A DNA stretch of 16,360 bases, from contig CAZOEL010000111.1 of assembly GCA_964578835.1 (NCBI GenBank), positions 1 through 16,360 on the forward strand, written 5' to 3'. Positions 14,809 to 16,360 of the stretch are shown one piece after another. The position numbers and the translations under genes are program-made. The stretch is from CAZOEL01 sp964578835. Its GTDB lineage: Bacteria > Desulfobacterota > Syntrophobacteria > Syntrophobacterales > Syntrophobacteraceae. Below the pieces are notes generated by a model. That model saw nothing but the letters and a program-made list of their open reading frames with translations, made no database searches and was not told the origin of the DNA. How positions within the stretch are numbered: position 1 is the stretch's first letter; the number at the start of each line of letters is the position of its first letter.

Positions 14809-15923
14809 GAAAAACATCCCTTCATGGCGGCGACAATGCGAGTAGCGATGGCTTCAACGGGCAGGACGACATCCACTACGCCGGCGTCTAGGGCTGCTTT
14901 CGGCATTCCGAAAACGACGCTCGTGGCCTCGTCCTGGGCGATGACATAACAGCCGTGCCGCTTGAGCAGGCGCAAGCCCAAAGACCCATCGCCGCCCATT
15001 CCGGTAAGAATGACAGCCATGGCTTTGCCCGGGAATCGCAGGGCTGCCGAGCGAAACAGATAATCAACAGCAGGCTTGCAGTTGTTCTCGGGAGGATCGT
15101 CTGTGATCTCGATCAAAGGACGACCGTCCGTTGCGTTTGACAAGCGCATCTGCTTTCCTCCGGGAGCGATATAGACCGTGTTGGGCTCAGCCCGCTCAAG
15201 ATGGGAAGCTTCGCACACCCGCAGCGCGCATTTGGCTGAAAGGCTATCGGCAAGGGATCGAGTGAACACGGGGGGCATGTGCTGAACGATAAACACGGGC
15301 GCTCCGATAGTTGCGGGAATATCGGGCAGTATCCGAGCCAACGCATTGGGACCTCCCGTTGATACTCCGATCAGAACCATCTCGGGCTTTTTGAGAGCTC
15401 CTTTGAAGGGCCTTGCTTCGACGGCCTCGCCAAGGCTGCTTTCAGCCTTCTTGGGCGTTGCAGCTTGAACCGGTTGAGTCGGCTGCTGACCGCCGTCCTT
15501 GAGAATCTTCCGTATTTCACGGCGGCGAGCAAGGATGCGGATTCGTGGCGCGAGCTCTTTCAGAATGGCCGCTCGGCTAGCCTCAGCCCCAGCCGTATCG
15601 GGCTTGGTTATGAAATCTACCGCACCCTTTTCCAGGGCCTTCATGGTCAGATTCCCACCGCGCTGCGTCAGTGCGCTGACGACTATAACCAGAGCATCCT
15701 CGCCCTGCTGCCGGAGAGCGTCCAGGACTGCGAGGCCGTCCATCTCGGGCATTTCCATGTCCAGGGTCAAAATATCGGGCTTGAACTCGCGAGTGCGCTG
15801 CACCGCCAGTTTACCATTGGGCGCGCTCCCGACTACCTCAACGTCGGGAAGAGACGACAATACTTCGGAAAGAATTCGGCGAAAGACAACGGAATCATCT
15901 GCGACCAAGACTCTGATTGGCAT
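14805..15923 (-). CDS. cheB: Chemotaxis response regulator protein-glutamate methylesterase CheB
   Basis: CheB removes receptor methyl esters and deamidates glutamines, giving adaptation feedback when phosphorylated by CheA. The 372-residue product has a receiver domain (about 1-120) with acidic D9-D10, phosphoacceptor D55 in LTLDMEMPEMDG, S83 and K107 (TKPD). A linker of about 55 residues is rich in K, Q, P and E. The methylesterase domain (about 180-370) carries catalytic S188 (GVSTGGP), H215 (VQHMPP) and D312 (GMGGDG), matching S164, H190 and D286 of Salmonella. The linker is longer than in enteric CheB. The ATG sits immediately after the cheW stop, with AAGGAGAG inside the end of cheW as ribosome site, so the genes are coupled. 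CheR follows with a 4-nt overlap. All key residues for full activity are present. Confidence 0.97.
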   Translation of the reverse strand: MPIRVLVADDSVVFRRILSEVLSSLPDVEVVGSAPNGKLAVQRTREFKPDILTLDMEMPEMDGLAVLDALRQQGEDALVIVVSALTQRGGNLTMKALEKGAVDFITKPDTAGAEASRAAILKELAPRIRILARRREIRKILKDGGQQPTQPVQAATPKKAESSLGEAVEARPFKGALKKPEMVLIGVSTGGPNALARILPDIPATIGAPVFIVQHMPPVFTRSLADSLSAKCALRVCEASHLERAEPNTVYIAPGGKQMRLSNATDGRPLIEITDDPPENNCKPAVDYLFRSAALRFPGKAMAVILTGMGGDGSLGLRLLKRHGCYVIAQDEATSVVFGMPKAALDAGVVDVVLPVEAIATRIVAAMKGCFS

Positions 15924-16360
15924 CTAATCTCTCCTTACAGCCGCAGATTCCAAATCGCTTTCAACAGCCAGAACCGCCTCCATATCGAGCAGCGCAAACA
16001 ATCTTTCTTCCAGCTGGAATACTCCTTTCAGCTGTCTGCCCTGGACCCCTCGAACATTCTCCGGAGGCGCCTTTAGATCGGCGCGATCGACAGAAATCGC
16101 ATCCGCCACTCGGTCCACCAGCAAACCGATCTGCTCGCCTTCCCATTCCACGATAAAAATACGGCTGTATTCGCCAACATCGCTTCGATTGATCTGCAGC
16201 TTGACTCCAAGGTCTATGACAGTTGCAATGCGTCCGCGCAGATTCATCACTCCAAGCACGAAATCCGGGGCCTGGTGCACAGGGGTTATATCGCCGACTC
16301 GGACGACTTCCTGAACCTGAGAGGTATCCAGACCGAAAGCGGCCTCGCCAAGGAAGAACG
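15924..16360 (-). CDS. cheW: Chemotaxis coupling protein CheW, 5' part outside the window
   Basis: CheW links receptors to the CheA kinase. The visible 144-residue part continues in frame to the right edge, so the start lies beyond 16360. The CheW-fold signatures are FGLDTSQVQEVVRVGDITPV, then APDFVLGVMNLRGRIATVIDLG, then EWEGEQIGLLVDRVADAISV, and a terminal LDMEAVL. The GTG at 16278-16280 is an internal valine, not a start. The C-terminal end is short and charged (ESAAVRRD). The stop TAG abuts the cheB ATG, and the AAGGAGAG before cheB is encoded within the last cheW codons. CheA and receptor genes, if part of this operon, would lie further right. CheW can be standalone or the C-terminal domain of a longer protein; the upstream part needs the neighbouring sequence. 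Confidence 0.92.
   Translation of the reverse strand, partial: FFLGEAAFGLDTSQVQEVVRVGDITPVHQAPDFVLGVMNLRGRIATVIDLGVKLQINRSDVGEYSRIFIVEWEGEQIGLLVDRVADAISVDRADLKAPPENVRGVQGRQLKGVFQLEERLFALLDMEAVLAVESDLESAAVRRD

Noticed and set aside
16278..16280. GTG as a start codon for CheW
   Set aside because: Family similarity continues upstream in frame to the window edge (FGLDTSQVQEVVRVGD), so this is an internal valine.

Overview
The window looks like chromosome from a Gram-negative, probably anaerobic 'deltaproteobacterial' lineage (Desulfobacterota, Syntrophobacter/Desulfovibrio-like). This is an inference. It rests on the bacterioferritin, which closely resembles the Desulfovibrio desulfuricans protein, on periplasmic HtrA proteases with signal peptides, and on moderate GC with mixed codon use. 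No rRNA, tRNA, CRISPR array or intact mobile element was seen.

Layout. Positions 1-1730 look like an accessory strip: a Uma2-family nuclease gene broken by an in-frame stop, an empty stretch, and a small DUF4337-like membrane protein with its own promoter. Positions 1739-6484 (minus) hold one very large gene, about 1,580 residues. It is cytoplasmic-looking, I cannot assign it to a named family, and it carries a degenerate HD-hydrolase-like core and a possible methyltransferase-like segment. Divergent from it is pgpA (phosphatidylglycerophosphatase A), which converges on a VanZ-like membrane protein gene.

Positions 7929-11620 (plus) form a likely transcription unit: a PDZ-less, membrane-tailed HtrA-type serine protease, its PDZ-containing paralogue 48 bp downstream, and a long, plant/protist-type cofactor-independent phosphoglycerate mutase. 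Converging on it is a minus-strand gene whose product fuses a CarS-like (CDP-archaeol synthase family) membrane domain to a YkuE-like metallophosphoesterase. A bacterioferritin gene with a good sigma70-type promoter is divergent from the fusion gene. A perfect 11-bp-arm palindrome separates bacterioferritin from a chemotaxis operon.

Positions 13963-16360 (minus) are the tail of a chemosensory operon, cheW-cheB-cheR, tightly packed and translationally coupled: CheW runs off the right edge, cheW and cheB abut, and cheB and cheR share an ATGA overlap. CheR and CheB are the opposed receptor methyltransferase and methylesterase, and CheW is the receptor-kinase coupling protein.

PgpA and the CarS-metallophosphoesterase fusion both point to phospholipid metabolism, though they are not in one operon. 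The two most unusual items are the giant 1739-6484 protein and the lipid-synthase/phosphoesterase fusion.
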